NCBI GenBank assembly: GCA_902783235.1
Contig: CACZQG010000006.1
Coordinates: 1 to 6,124 of the forward strand
DNA length: 6,124 bases
Direction: 5' to 3'
Source of the DNA: an uncultured Ruminococcus sp.
GTDB taxonomy: Bacteria; Bacillota; Clostridia; Oscillospirales; Ruminococcaceae
This document shows, piece by piece, positions 1 through 6,108 of the stretch; positions within the stretch are counted from its first letter, which is position 1, and every line of letters starts with the position of its first letter. Under the pieces are notes generated by a model that was given only the letters and a program-made list of their open reading frames with translations, had not been told where the DNA came from and made no database searches. Position numbers and translations under genes: made by a program.

Positions 1-50
1 ACGAAGTTGGCAATTCGCTTTTGTCCGTAGGGCGCTCCGCAAGGGGTGAA

Positions 51-81
51 TTTCAAAACAGTCCGGTGGACTGTTTTGAAA
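51..81. repeat. Inverted repeat with 14-bp arms
   Basis: TTTCAAAACAGTCC (51-64) and its exact complement (68-81) flank the 3-nt loop GGT. From memory, sequences very like this and the preceding 50 bases recur between genes in gut Ruminococcus and relatives, where they are sometimes miscalled as small proteins. I cannot verify that here. Confidence 0.75.
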
Positions 82-82
82 G

Positions 83-113
83 AGGGGACGCCCTGCAAGT
101 GAGGGCGTCCCCT
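83..113. repeat. GC-rich inverted repeat with 12-bp arms
   Basis: AGGGGACGCCCT (83-94) and AGGGCGTCCCCT (102-113) are perfect complements around the 7-nt loop GCAAGTG. It is much richer in GC than its surroundings and directly adjoins the repeat at 51-81. Confidence 0.75.
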
Positions 114-139
114 AAGTAAAGGAACGAATTCATTATATC

Positions 140-156
140 TCACCAATTATTGGTGA
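140..156. repeat. 17-bp palindrome TCACCAATTATTGGTGA within a larger dyad
   Basis: The arms TCACCAAT and ATTGGTGA flank a single central base. Outside them TTCATTA (128-134) and TAATGAA (162-168) are also complementary, so about 128-168 forms an imperfect longer dyad. It could be an operator, but no gene start lies nearby. It is more likely part of the intergenic palindromic cluster. Confidence 0.5.
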
Positions 157-184
157 CGAACTAATGAAAGAGCTAATTGTTTTT

Positions 185-219
185 AGGCAATACCGCACAA
201 AGATTGTGCGGTATTGCCT
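185..219. terminator. Strong hairpin after the operon, possible terminator
   Basis: A perfect inverted repeat with 16-bp arms (AGGCAATACCGCACAA and its complement, 204-219) and a 3-nt loop starts 26 nt after the dockerin gene's stop. Its position fits an operon-end terminator. In the minus-strand transcript, however, the stem is followed by AAAAAC and not by a U-run, and on the plus strand only two T residues follow. It is therefore not a canonical intrinsic terminator. It could instead stabilise the 3' end or be a dispersed palindromic element. Confidence 0.45.
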
Positions 220-245
220 TAACTGAAAAGTCAATGCTATTATCA

Positions 246-1325
246 TTATGCTGCCATAGAAAGATTCCTGGCAAGAGAAGCCGAATCACGGACATTTATA
301 ATACCGTCCATATTATAATCTGCCTTTTGCGGAAGATTTGCTGCTATGCCCTGTGAAATATGCTTTGCTATAAAGGCTGCATCACGGACATTTACAAGTC
401 CATCGGAATTGGCATCTCCACGAAGCTGAGATACTCCCGGGATCTTACTTGCGATCTCTGCATAGGAATACTCACATTCTGGAAAATCATCATAGTAATA
501 AGGATATGATTTGGTTTCCGGGGTATGTCTGCCGCTTACTCCCAGAAGCTTATCTATTTCAGCAACTCTTTTATCGGATACAAAAAGATAGATGCTGGAA
601 TTATAATCATTTGTAACATCCACATTGAACCAATAGCCATAAAGATTTATCATATTCCACGCATGATCCTTGCTTACCACCACTATGGTATCTATCCCAA
701 GAGCATTGCATAGCAGTGCATAAGCTTTTGAATATCCGGCACATACTGTTTCTCCCTGTAAAAATACAGATGCCACTGTCTGATCCCAGTCACCTATTTT
801 GTATTCAACATTTTTCAACAGCATATTGTGAAGATATAATGCTCTTTCATAGTCAGTCTGATATTCCTCTGCACCCTTGATATATTTTTCCTGGATGCTT
901 TCAATTTTCGCTTTGGTCGCTTGTCTTATATCTCCGTCACTGAAATAATCAAGCAGCTCTATTGAAATAGAATCAGCTCTCATATTTCCCGAGTACGCCG
1001 TATAGGTAGTACTGAGCCAGAAGTACTGAGGATTGTCATTGACAAATATTATCATTACTTCCACTGCTCTTTCTCTTGAAAGTCTTTTTGAATAATATAC
1101 ACGGTCTGTTCTTGCATAGTAATCATAGGAATTGTGTATTTTTTCACATTCCACCTCCAGATCGTCATAAAGCTGTTTTTCCTCCGGGACCTCCAGCATA
1201 TCATACATATAGTCGCATCTGTATGTATATTCACCTTCAGCTGCTTCTCCCTTATATCCTGCCGAAATAATAATCACCAGAATAAAAGCAGATAAAACAG
1301 CCGACAATATTTTTTTAGCAGTCAT
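246..1325 (-). CDS. Secreted transglutaminase-like protein with C-terminal type I dockerin
   Basis: The 359-residue protein starts with a signal peptide (lysines at 4-5, hydrophobic core about 6-22, likely cleavage near the Ala-Ala at 28-29), so it is exported. Residues about 155-250 form a transglutaminase-like (papain-fold) core. The motif GETVCAGYS supplies Cys195, DHAWN supplies His221 and YWFNVDVT supplies Asp236, giving an intact Cys-His-Asp triad. Such domains in bacteria may act as peptidases or amide-bond enzymes; the substrate cannot be read from sequence. Residues about 302-356 are a dockerin with two F-hand calcium loops: Asp304, Asn306, Asp308, Asn312, Asp315 and Asp336, Asn338, Asp340, Asn344, Asp347. 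By family knowledge it should dock to a cohesin on a scaffoldin or the cell surface. Residues 30-150 match nothing I recognise. The ATG lies 3 nt after the SIR2-like gene's stop, with its ribosome binding site inside that gene, so translation is probably coupled. It is the last gene of the operon. Confidence 0.93.
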   Translation of the reverse strand: MTAKKILSAVLSAFILVIIISAGYKGEAAEGEYTYRCDYMYDMLEVPEEKQLYDDLEVECEKIHNSYDYYARTDRVYYSKRLSRERAVEVMIIFVNDNPQYFWLSTTYTAYSGNMRADSISIELLDYFSDGDIRQATKAKIESIQEKYIKGAEEYQTDYERALYLHNMLLKNVEYKIGDWDQTVASVFLQGETVCAGYSKAYALLCNALGIDTIVVVSKDHAWNMINLYGYWFNVDVTNDYNSSIYLFVSDKRVAEIDKLLGVSGRHTPETKSYPYYYDDFPECEYSYAEIASKIPGVSQLRGDANSDGLVNVRDAAFIAKHISQGIAANLPQKADYNMDGIINVRDSASLARNLSMAA

Positions 1326-1328
1326 AGA

Positions 1329-2267
1329 TCATCTCCCTCTCATTTTACGGTCTATGTCATCTATTGCCTCTGTATAAAACCTTCTGAATTTCCTCTCTAT
1401 ATTTTCAGGATCATCATTTTCCTCAATAGCACAGCCCAGATCAATATGCTCTGTTCTGTAAAGCTTCATCAGCTCTATCCGTTCATCAAATATCTTAAAG
1501 ATCTTTCCGTCCACCAGCTTTTTCGGCTCGTAGAAATATACTCTGCCTCCTCTCACCTTTTCATTCTTCTTTCTGTTGAGCAGCCACCAAAGATCCATCT
1601 CAGCCAGATCGAATTTAAATCCCAGTATATATACATCTCCAAGTATAAAGGAATCTATCCAGCTTTTCATTTCATAGTCAGGCTTGTTGAAATCATAATA
1701 TTTCCTTCCTGCCAGAAATTGTCTGTATTTGTAAAGTATTGTACCATAGTAATAGTGACCCACTATCATACTGGAGGGCTTACGGGATTCACCGTGTATA
1801 TGCCATACTCTGTTTTTATATCCGTTATACTCCACTTCATTATATGTATGGAGCAGATACATACTTTCCGCTTTATTCACCGCTTTTGTATGACGCTGCA
1901 TTTTTTTCAGCTCATAATCTGTGATATCCTCACTATCCGATGCGCCTATCTCTATCTCATAGCTGTAATTGGTAGTGATGATCTCATCAAATCCCATAGA
2001 TAGTATTTTTCTTATCACCCTTCTGTAGCTGTCATCCACTCTGCCGTACATCTGACGGCTTATGCCTATAAGCCGATTATTTACATTATCATTTGTACGC
2101 AGTACTACTTCAAGAGGAAAGGGCATTTTCAGCTCCATATCTTCGGTGATATTCTTATTTGAGGTCATGTCACAGAGTATCTCCTTTAAAAGCTTTGCAT
2201 CGGTAAAGGCTTTATTAAGCCCGTTGCCTATAAGCAGTACCCTGGGATGACCCGGACCTTGCTTCAT
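1329..2267 (-). CDS. SIR2-like domain protein (possible NAD-binding or NADase type)
   Basis: This is a soluble protein of 312 residues from the chosen start, with no signal peptide or membrane segment. It carries the degenerate SIR2 signature found across bacterial SIR2-like proteins. Near the N-terminus there is a Rossmann-type strand and loop, VLLIGNGLN (about 10-18). ITTNY (about 97-101) corresponds to the TQN motif of sirtuins. WHIHGE (about 155-160) carries the candidate catalytic histidine. LGFKFDLAEMDLWWLL (about 215-230) is the acidic, Trp-rich motif typical of this family. Relatives in defence systems (ThsA, SIR2-HerA, DSR, SIR2-pAgo) cleave NAD+, so NAD binding or hydrolysis is a family-based inference. 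No transmembrane, TIR, Argonaute or helicase part is fused. An in-frame ATG at 2315 would add 16 Cys-rich residues but has no proper ribosome binding site. The start at 2267 has AAAGGTG 8 nt upstream. The ATG at 2273 is only 2 nt from the same site. Defence is one possibility; the sensory operon context does not prove it. Confidence 0.88.
   Translation of the reverse strand: MKQGPGHPRVLLIGNGLNKAFTDAKLLKEILCDMTSNKNITEDMELKMPFPLEVVLRTNDNVNNRLIGISRQMYGRVDDSYRRVIRKILSMGFDEIITTNYSYEIEIGASDSEDITDYELKKMQRHTKAVNKAESMYLLHTYNEVEYNGYKNRVWHIHGESRKPSSMIVGHYYYGTILYKYRQFLAGRKYYDFNKPDYEMKSWIDSFILGDVYILGFKFDLAEMDLWWLLNRKKNEKVRGGRVYFYEPKKLVDGKIFKIFDERIELMKLYRTEHIDLGCAIEENDDPENIERKFRRFYTEAIDDIDRKMRGR
1333..1338 (-). 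promoter_or_regulatory. Ribosome binding site AGGGAG inside the end of the SIR2-like gene
   Basis: AGGGAG is 7 nt upstream of the ATG of the dockerin protein and lies within the last codons of the SIR2-like gene, whose stop is 3 nt before that ATG. This arrangement favours translational coupling of the two genes. Confidence 0.75.
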
Positions 2268-2275
2268 TCCCATCA

Positions 2276-2282
2276 CACCTTT
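2276..2282 (-). promoter_or_regulatory. Ribosome binding site AAAGGTG deciding the SIR2-like start
   Basis: AAAGGTG lies 8 nt upstream of the ATG at 2267 and only 2 nt upstream of the ATG at 2273. The farther ATG at 2315 has only a weak GGTGA immediately before it, so 2267 is preferred and 2273 is possible. Confidence 0.55.
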
Positions 2283-2327
2283 ACAGCAAAGAAAATATTT
2301 GGGGCATACCGGCATTTCACCGTCAGA

Positions 2328-4604
2328 TCATCGCATTTTATTTTTCTTTTCCATAAGAACGCTCTGTATAGTAGCTATCATCTTATCCACCTCAAAGGGC
2401 TTGGCAATATGACCATTCATACCTACATCCATTGCTATCCTTCTGTCCTCTTCAAATACATTTGCAGTCATGGCGATGATAGGAACTCTTGCCTTTCTGG
2501 GCTCACTCATATTTCTTATCATCTTGGTAGCTTCATATCCATCCATTACCTGCATCTGTATATCCATAAGTACTATGTCATAATCATCCGATTTGACTTT
2601 AGATACAGCGGTAGTACCGTCATCAGCGGTATCTATTATCATACCGTACTCGCTGAGTATCACCTCTGCTATTTCAATATTCATCATATTGTCATCTACA
2701 AGCAGTACTCTTACGCCTTCAAGTGAGATCTCATTTTCTTCTGATGCCTGTGTATTATTTTCTGACAGGCTTTCATCCTCCTCGCTTTTTCTCAGGGGGA
2801 TCTCAACAGTAAAGCAAGTACCTGCACCTACTTCACTTTCAACGCTTATATGTCCTCCCATCATATCCACCAGCTTTTTGGTAATAGACATTCCCAGACC
2901 GGTTCCCTGTATACCGCTGACCGTACTTGTTCTTTCACGCTCAAAGGCTTCAAATACCCTCTTGCAGAAATCGGGACTCATGCCTATACCTGTATCCTCA
3001 ACAGTAATGATATAATTGTCTACATCTGCCTGCTCACCGGATGTCTCATCAACACCTATTGTAACACTTCCTCCCTCGGGAGTAAACTTCATGGCATTGC
3101 TCAGAAGATTGATGATTATCTGTTTCAGTCTAAGTCTGTCACATTCCACAAAGTCATGGTTAGTGTTATTATTCAAGGTGAATTCAAGACCTCTCTCCTT
3201 CATATCACCAACCATTATAGTGTTTATCTCATTGAGCATATCTTTTATACTCATAGGAGATTTTTCTATTTCTATCTTTCCGCTTTCGATACGGCTCATA
3301 TCCAATACATCATTGATAAGTGACAGCAGATGCTCACCTGCAACATTTATCTTTGTAAGATAATCCTCGATTTTTTTCGTATCGTCTATATTCTTTTTCG
3401 CCAGGTTGGTAAAGCCTATGATAGCATTCATAGGAGTTCTCATATCATGAGACATATTATTCAGGAAGGTGGTTTTAGCACGATTTGCCTTTTCAGCAGA
3501 CTTTTGCGCAGATTCAGCCTCCAGCTTTGCATTTTCCGCTTCCAGTCTTGCTGTTTCAGCGTGTTCCTTTGCCTTATAAATATTTACCGAACGCTTTGTC
3601 AGGAAATAAAAGGCAATAAAGGCTGCGATACAAGCTGTCATCATAACAGTTATCTGGAATATGCTCCTTTTGAACATAGTGGTGCTTATATCACTTATCT
3701 GCTGCTCTATAGCATTTTCACGGATAAACACCGCCAGCATCCAGCCGGTATTATCCACAGGGGTATAATACATCCTTTCTCCCACATCATTGAAGCTTAT
3801 CTCTGAAAATCCCGAATTTCCTTTTTCAAAATCATTTTTTATCTTATTATAGCCCTGAGCCGGATCATTTTCCTTTTCTTCATTGCCAAAGGATGCCTCC
3901 TTCAGCTCCTTCATAAGATTTCTTCCGCCTTCACGGTTGCCTATGGAGTTTTTAGTAAGGCTCTCTCCGTTTTTGTAATATATGTTATAGTACACATCCG
4001 TCTGTACCGAATTGAGAGTCATACTTGAAAACATATTCTGTATATCGATTTCCATAAAGCAGGCTGTTATCCTGGAGCCTTGAAATTCCACATTTCTCAC
4101 GGGATTAGCGATCACAAGCTGCTTTTTTGCTCCGTATACATTTGAAGTGCCTACATAATGCTCCTTCAGTCCCTCCGAAAGGAAGGGATACATGGAAACA
4201 GATGTAGTGGTGCTGTGATCTGTATAGATATATCCGTTTTCATCGATCAAAGCAAATTTATTGAGATTATAGTATCTTTTTATTCTTCCTATGTATTTTC
4301 TCAAAGTATTTATGGATACAAGATCCGATTCTTCTATAGCACTTACACTGAGAGCAAGCTCATTGGATTTACTTTCCAGCTCAGAACTGATCAGCTTTAC
4401 TCTTCTTGCTGCCAGCTCCTCCAGGAAGAATTCACTTACATTATCAACTGTTTCCATACTTCCCTGACGTGATTTATTTGAATTATAAATGGTAGAGCCT
4501 ACAAGAAAGGATGCTATGATAAGAATAGAGACCACCATAAATACTATTGTCCGGTTAGCATTTTTCATCAGATTTTTGCTTCTGAACATTTTAGGTCTTG
4601 ACAT
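2328..4604 (-). CDS. Hybrid sensor histidine kinase with extracellular Cache-like domain and C-terminal receiver
   Basis: The protein has 758 residues from the chosen start. TM1 spans about 18-38, then an extracellular region of about 275 residues resembles a double Cache sensor (ALIDENGYIYTD near 118-129 and GWMLAVFI near 287-294). TM2 spans about 314-336. A heptad-rich Ala/Glu coiled coil (about 344-378) leads into the HisKA domain with phospho-acceptor His386 (NNMSHDMRTPMNAIIG). The HATPase domain has an N box (NLLSNAMKF, about 499-507), a G1 box (EDTGIGM, about 536-542), an F box (FEAFERE) and a G2 box (GTGLGMS, about 567-573). An acidic linker (about 605-630) precedes a receiver domain with Asp637/Asp638, phospho-Asp681 (LMDIQMQVMDG), Thr713 and Lys735. 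All key residues are present, so an active kinase with an internal phosphorelay step is expected. An upstream in-frame ATG at 4670 lies inside the lipoprotein gene. The start at 4604 follows GGGAGG and leaves a 22-nt gap. No output domain is fused, so a separate Hpt protein or regulator is needed. The likely partner is the adjacent binding lipoprotein. Confidence 0.95.
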   Translation of the reverse strand: MSRPKMFRSKNLMKNANRTIVFMVVSILIIASFLVGSTIYNSNKSRQGSMETVDNVSEFFLEELAARRVKLISSELESKSNELALSVSAIEESDLVSINTLRKYIGRIKRYYNLNKFALIDENGYIYTDHSTTTSVSMYPFLSEGLKEHYVGTSNVYGAKKQLVIANPVRNVEFQGSRITACFMEIDIQNMFSSMTLNSVQTDVYYNIYYKNGESLTKNSIGNREGGRNLMKELKEASFGNEEKENDPAQGYNKIKNDFEKGNSGFSEISFNDVGERMYYTPVDNTGWMLAVFIRENAIEQQISDISTTMFKRSIFQITVMMTACIAAFIAFYFLTKRSVNIYKAKEHAETARLEAENAKLEAESAQKSAEKANRAKTTFLNNMSHDMRTPMNAIIGFTNLAKKNIDDTKKIEDYLTKINVAGEHLLSLINDVLDMSRIESGKIEIEKSPMSIKDMLNEINTIMVGDMKERGLEFTLNNNTNHDFVECDRLRLKQIIINLLSNAMKFTPEGGSVTIGVDETSGEQADVDNYIITVEDTGIGMSPDFCKRVFEAFERERTSTVSGIQGTGLGMSITKKLVDMMGGHISVESEVGAGTCFTVEIPLRKSEEDESLSENNTQASEENEISLEGVRVLLVDDNMMNIEIAEVILSEYGMIIDTADDGTTAVSKVKSDDYDIVLMDIQMQVMDGYEATKMIRNMSEPRKARVPIIAMTANVFEEDRRIAMDVGMNGHIAKPFEVDKMIATIQSVLMEKKNKMR

Positions 4605-4615
4605 CTGCCCTTTTT

Positions 4616-4621
4616 CCTCCC
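4616..4621 (-). promoter_or_regulatory. Ribosome binding site GGGAGG deciding the kinase start
   Basis: GGGAGG lies 11 nt upstream of the ATG at 4604, just after the lipoprotein stop codon at 4627-4629. It favours the 758-residue start over the ATG at 4670, which would overlap the lipoprotein gene by 44 nt. Confidence 0.65.
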
Positions 4622-4626
4622 TGTTG

Positions 4627-5808
4627 TCAGTCAATCTCACCATACAATACACGAAGCATATATTTTGCATCGTCCTTATATATTATGGTAGTTTTTTCAT
4701 CTGTAGTTTCACGGTATTCTCCACCGGGCATAAGTCCATCAGCTATTTTTATTGCCGTCTGTATGGTATCAAACCCCATTGAAAAGCAATCCTGGACTCC
4801 AAGACAGTAGATATTGCCGTCTCTGAGAAATTCCAATGCCTGCTTATCGTGGTCCATTCCAACTATGGTTATTTTTTTCTGTAAGCCTTCCTCTATAACC
4901 GCTTTTGCAGCACCCACAGGACCACTCATATCACAGCATATAATGCCGCTTATATCCGGATATTTTTTTATAAATCCCATAGTATATTCATATGCTATAT
5001 CCTCATTATCTTCATCATAAGCAGAATCCACGATCTCCATATCAGGATATTTATTGATTATTTCTCTTGCCGCCCTTGCTCTGTCCTCATAGCAGGGACT
5101 GGACTGAGTACCGATAAGCAATACTATCTTGCCTTTTCTTCCCAGCTTTTCACAGAGAGCCTCCGTAAGATCTGCACCATCACGATAATTATGGGTATTT
5201 CCCACATAAGCTATCCTTTTGCAGCCATCCTCTTTATTTGAGTCAGAGCTTGCAAAGGTCATGACCTTTTTACCGCTTTCCATAAGCTCATTTATCACAG
5301 GAGTTATGACCTTTTTGTCGTCAACATCCACCCCTATAACATCATAATCCTCTTGAGCAGCCTTCAAAAGCTTTTTTCTCTGATCCAGAGAGGATACCTG
5401 ATCCGGTGCAACATAATCAAAGCTGATATTAACTCCAAGATCCTTATACTTTTCAACTGCACTTTCCATTCCCAATGATACAGCATCCCACCAGGGATGT
5501 ACCATTTTATATGTAAAATAGAAATTATATTCGCTTTTCTGCGGCTTATAGCTGTCAGGGAAATGTTCAAATTGCACAGCAGATTCCCCGTCCTCTGTTA
5601 TAGCAGCATCATATCCATCTTCATCGCCTATTTTTTTACCGTTCACCGATGACCATATGGGATTTCCTGCTGCAGTTGCATATTCAGCCGTTTTTTCGGT
5701 GGGCTCTTCTATTTTTCCTTCCAGCTCCTCACTGCTGCATCCGCTAAACAAACACATACCGCAGACAGAAACCGCTATTATTGCCGCTATCCTTGTTTTC
5801 AACTCCAT
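4627..5808 (-). CDS. Sugar-binding-type substrate-binding lipoprotein (RbsB/LuxP-like)
   Basis: From the chosen start the protein has 393 residues. A lipoprotein signal peptide (Lys4, Arg6, hydrophobic core, lipobox LFSGC) gives lipid-modified Cys24, so it is tethered outside the membrane. An acidic, flexible stretch (about 25-90) leads into a type I periplasmic-binding-protein fold (about 94-362) of the sugar-binding RbsB kind. Landmarks are YFTYKMVHPWWDAV (about 97-110), AYVGNTHNYRDGADL (about 200-214), GKIVLLIGTQSSP (about 226-238), DISGIICCD (about 285-293) and ITIVGMDHD (about 313-321). Such proteins usually feed ABC importers, but no permease or ATPase lies in the window. The gene sits directly upstream of a sensor kinase, so a LuxP-like role as ligand receptor for that kinase is the better guess. 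The ligand is unknown. AGGAGG lies 7 nt before the ATG at 5808; the adjacent ATG at 5811 is possible. An ATG at 5847 overlaps the -10 box and cannot be the start. The mature part has seven further cysteines. Confidence 0.93.
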   Translation of the reverse strand: MELKTRIAAIIAVSVCGMCLFSGCSSEELEGKIEEPTEKTAEYATAAGNPIWSSVNGKKIGDEDGYDAAITEDGESAVQFEHFPDSYKPQKSEYNFYFTYKMVHPWWDAVSLGMESAVEKYKDLGVNISFDYVAPDQVSSLDQRKKLLKAAQEDYDVIGVDVDDKKVITPVINELMESGKKVMTFASSDSNKEDGCKRIAYVGNTHNYRDGADLTEALCEKLGRKGKIVLLIGTQSSPCYEDRARAAREIINKYPDMEIVDSAYDEDNEDIAYEYTMGFIKKYPDISGIICCDMSGPVGAAKAVIEEGLQKKITIVGMDHDKQALEFLRDGNIYCLGVQDCFSMGFDTIQTAIKIADGLMPGGEYRETTDEKTTIIYKDDAKYMLRVLYGEID

Positions 5809-5815
5809 CATCGTT

Positions 5816-5821
5816 CCTCCT
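5816..5821 (-). promoter_or_regulatory. Ribosome binding site AGGAGG deciding the lipoprotein start
   Basis: A perfect AGGAGG lies 7 nt upstream of the ATG at 5808 and 4 nt upstream of the ATG at 5811. Together with the promoter position it rules out the upstream in-frame ATG at 5847. Confidence 0.85.
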
Positions 5822-5845
5822 GTATGTATAATACCTCTATTAAAC

Positions 5846-5875
5846 ATTATAGCACAAAATAATCATTTATGTCAA
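5846..5875 (-). promoter_or_regulatory. Near-consensus sigma-A promoter for the four-gene operon
   Basis: On the minus strand the -35 box TTGACA (5870-5875) and the -10 box TATAAT (5846-5851) are both perfect, separated by 18 nt. A TG one base before the -10 box makes it an extended -10 (TGCTATAAT). Transcription should begin near 5839, giving a leader of about 30 nt before the ATG at 5808. I see no clear operator palindrome. A promoter this strong suggests substantial basal expression, unless a repressor acts on it. Confidence 0.85.
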
Positions 5876-5999
5876 CTTATCGGATATGTAGTCGGTAAGC
5901 ATCAGAAAGCCTCTCGAATACTGATTAAGCTGACGGTTTTCCTTTGAAATATATAGGCTTGCTCTCCTTTATATCTTTTTCCTTACTTTTATTATTCAT
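5867..5999 (-). pseudogene. Possible remnant of a small gene broken by a frameshift
   Basis: An ATG at 5999 opens a 24-residue frame beginning MNNKSKEKDIKESKPIYFKG that stops at 5925. The next frame then reads ENRQLNQYSRGFLMLTDYI and continues to a stop at 5867-5869. Removing one G from the AAAGGAAAA run would join them into a 43-residue basic protein. The downstream piece has protein-like composition. Its end overlaps the operon's -35 box, and the ATG lacks a good ribosome binding site, so this may be chance. I recognise no family. Confidence 0.2.
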
Positions 6000-6064
6000 G
6001 CCGTTTTATATCCTGAAGCAAAATCCCCCAGAACACATTCACGGAAATCAATTTTAGTAAGCAA
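5996..6064 (-). other. Short open frame overlapping the remnant by ATGA
   Basis: From a TTG at 6064 a 22-residue frame ends with TKIDFRECVLGDFASGYKTA, and its TGA overlaps the ATG at 5999. The composition looks like a protein C-terminus, but an in-frame stop lies a few codons further upstream, so it is not the tail of an intact gene. It is at best a decayed fragment. Confidence 0.12.
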
Positions 6065-6108
6065 TTTGTAATAAACTATGAATTACTTAAATACAAAAGT
6101 TTAGGTCA

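Larger units (their letters stand above)
1..245. other. Gene-free left flank made of stacked inverted repeats
   Basis: No supported coding sequence is present. The stretch consists of about 50 bases of GC-richer sequence followed by four separate inverted repeats with short spacers. It ends the minus-strand operon and may be a mosaic of dispersed intergenic elements. I see no IS terminal repeats, tRNA or rRNA. Confidence 0.5.

Noticed and set aside
51..219. Inverted repeats read as a CRISPR array
   Set aside because: The repeats differ in sequence, are not direct repeats, and have no spacers of regular length.
1446..2003. 185-residue plus-strand open frame opposite the SIR2-like gene
   Set aside because: It lies wholly antisense to a gene with clear motifs, is rich in His, Ile, Tyr and Ser as expected of a shadow frame, and shows no recognisable domain.
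2247..3806. Several plus-strand frames of 115-159 residues opposite the kinase gene
   Set aside because: The kinase motifs are intact along this whole stretch on the minus strand. The plus-strand frames overlap each other and have antisense-type composition.
5364..5570. 68-residue minus-strand frame inside the lipoprotein gene
   Set aside because: It is an out-of-frame shadow of the binding-protein coding sequence.
5822..5834. GTAT-ATAC half-sites near the transcription start as a possible operator
   Set aside because: The arms are only 4 bp long in AT-rich DNA, which is expected by chance.
5657..5947. 96-residue plus-strand frame over the promoter region
   Set aside because: It is mostly antisense to the lipoprotein signal region and runs through the promoter, with no motif.
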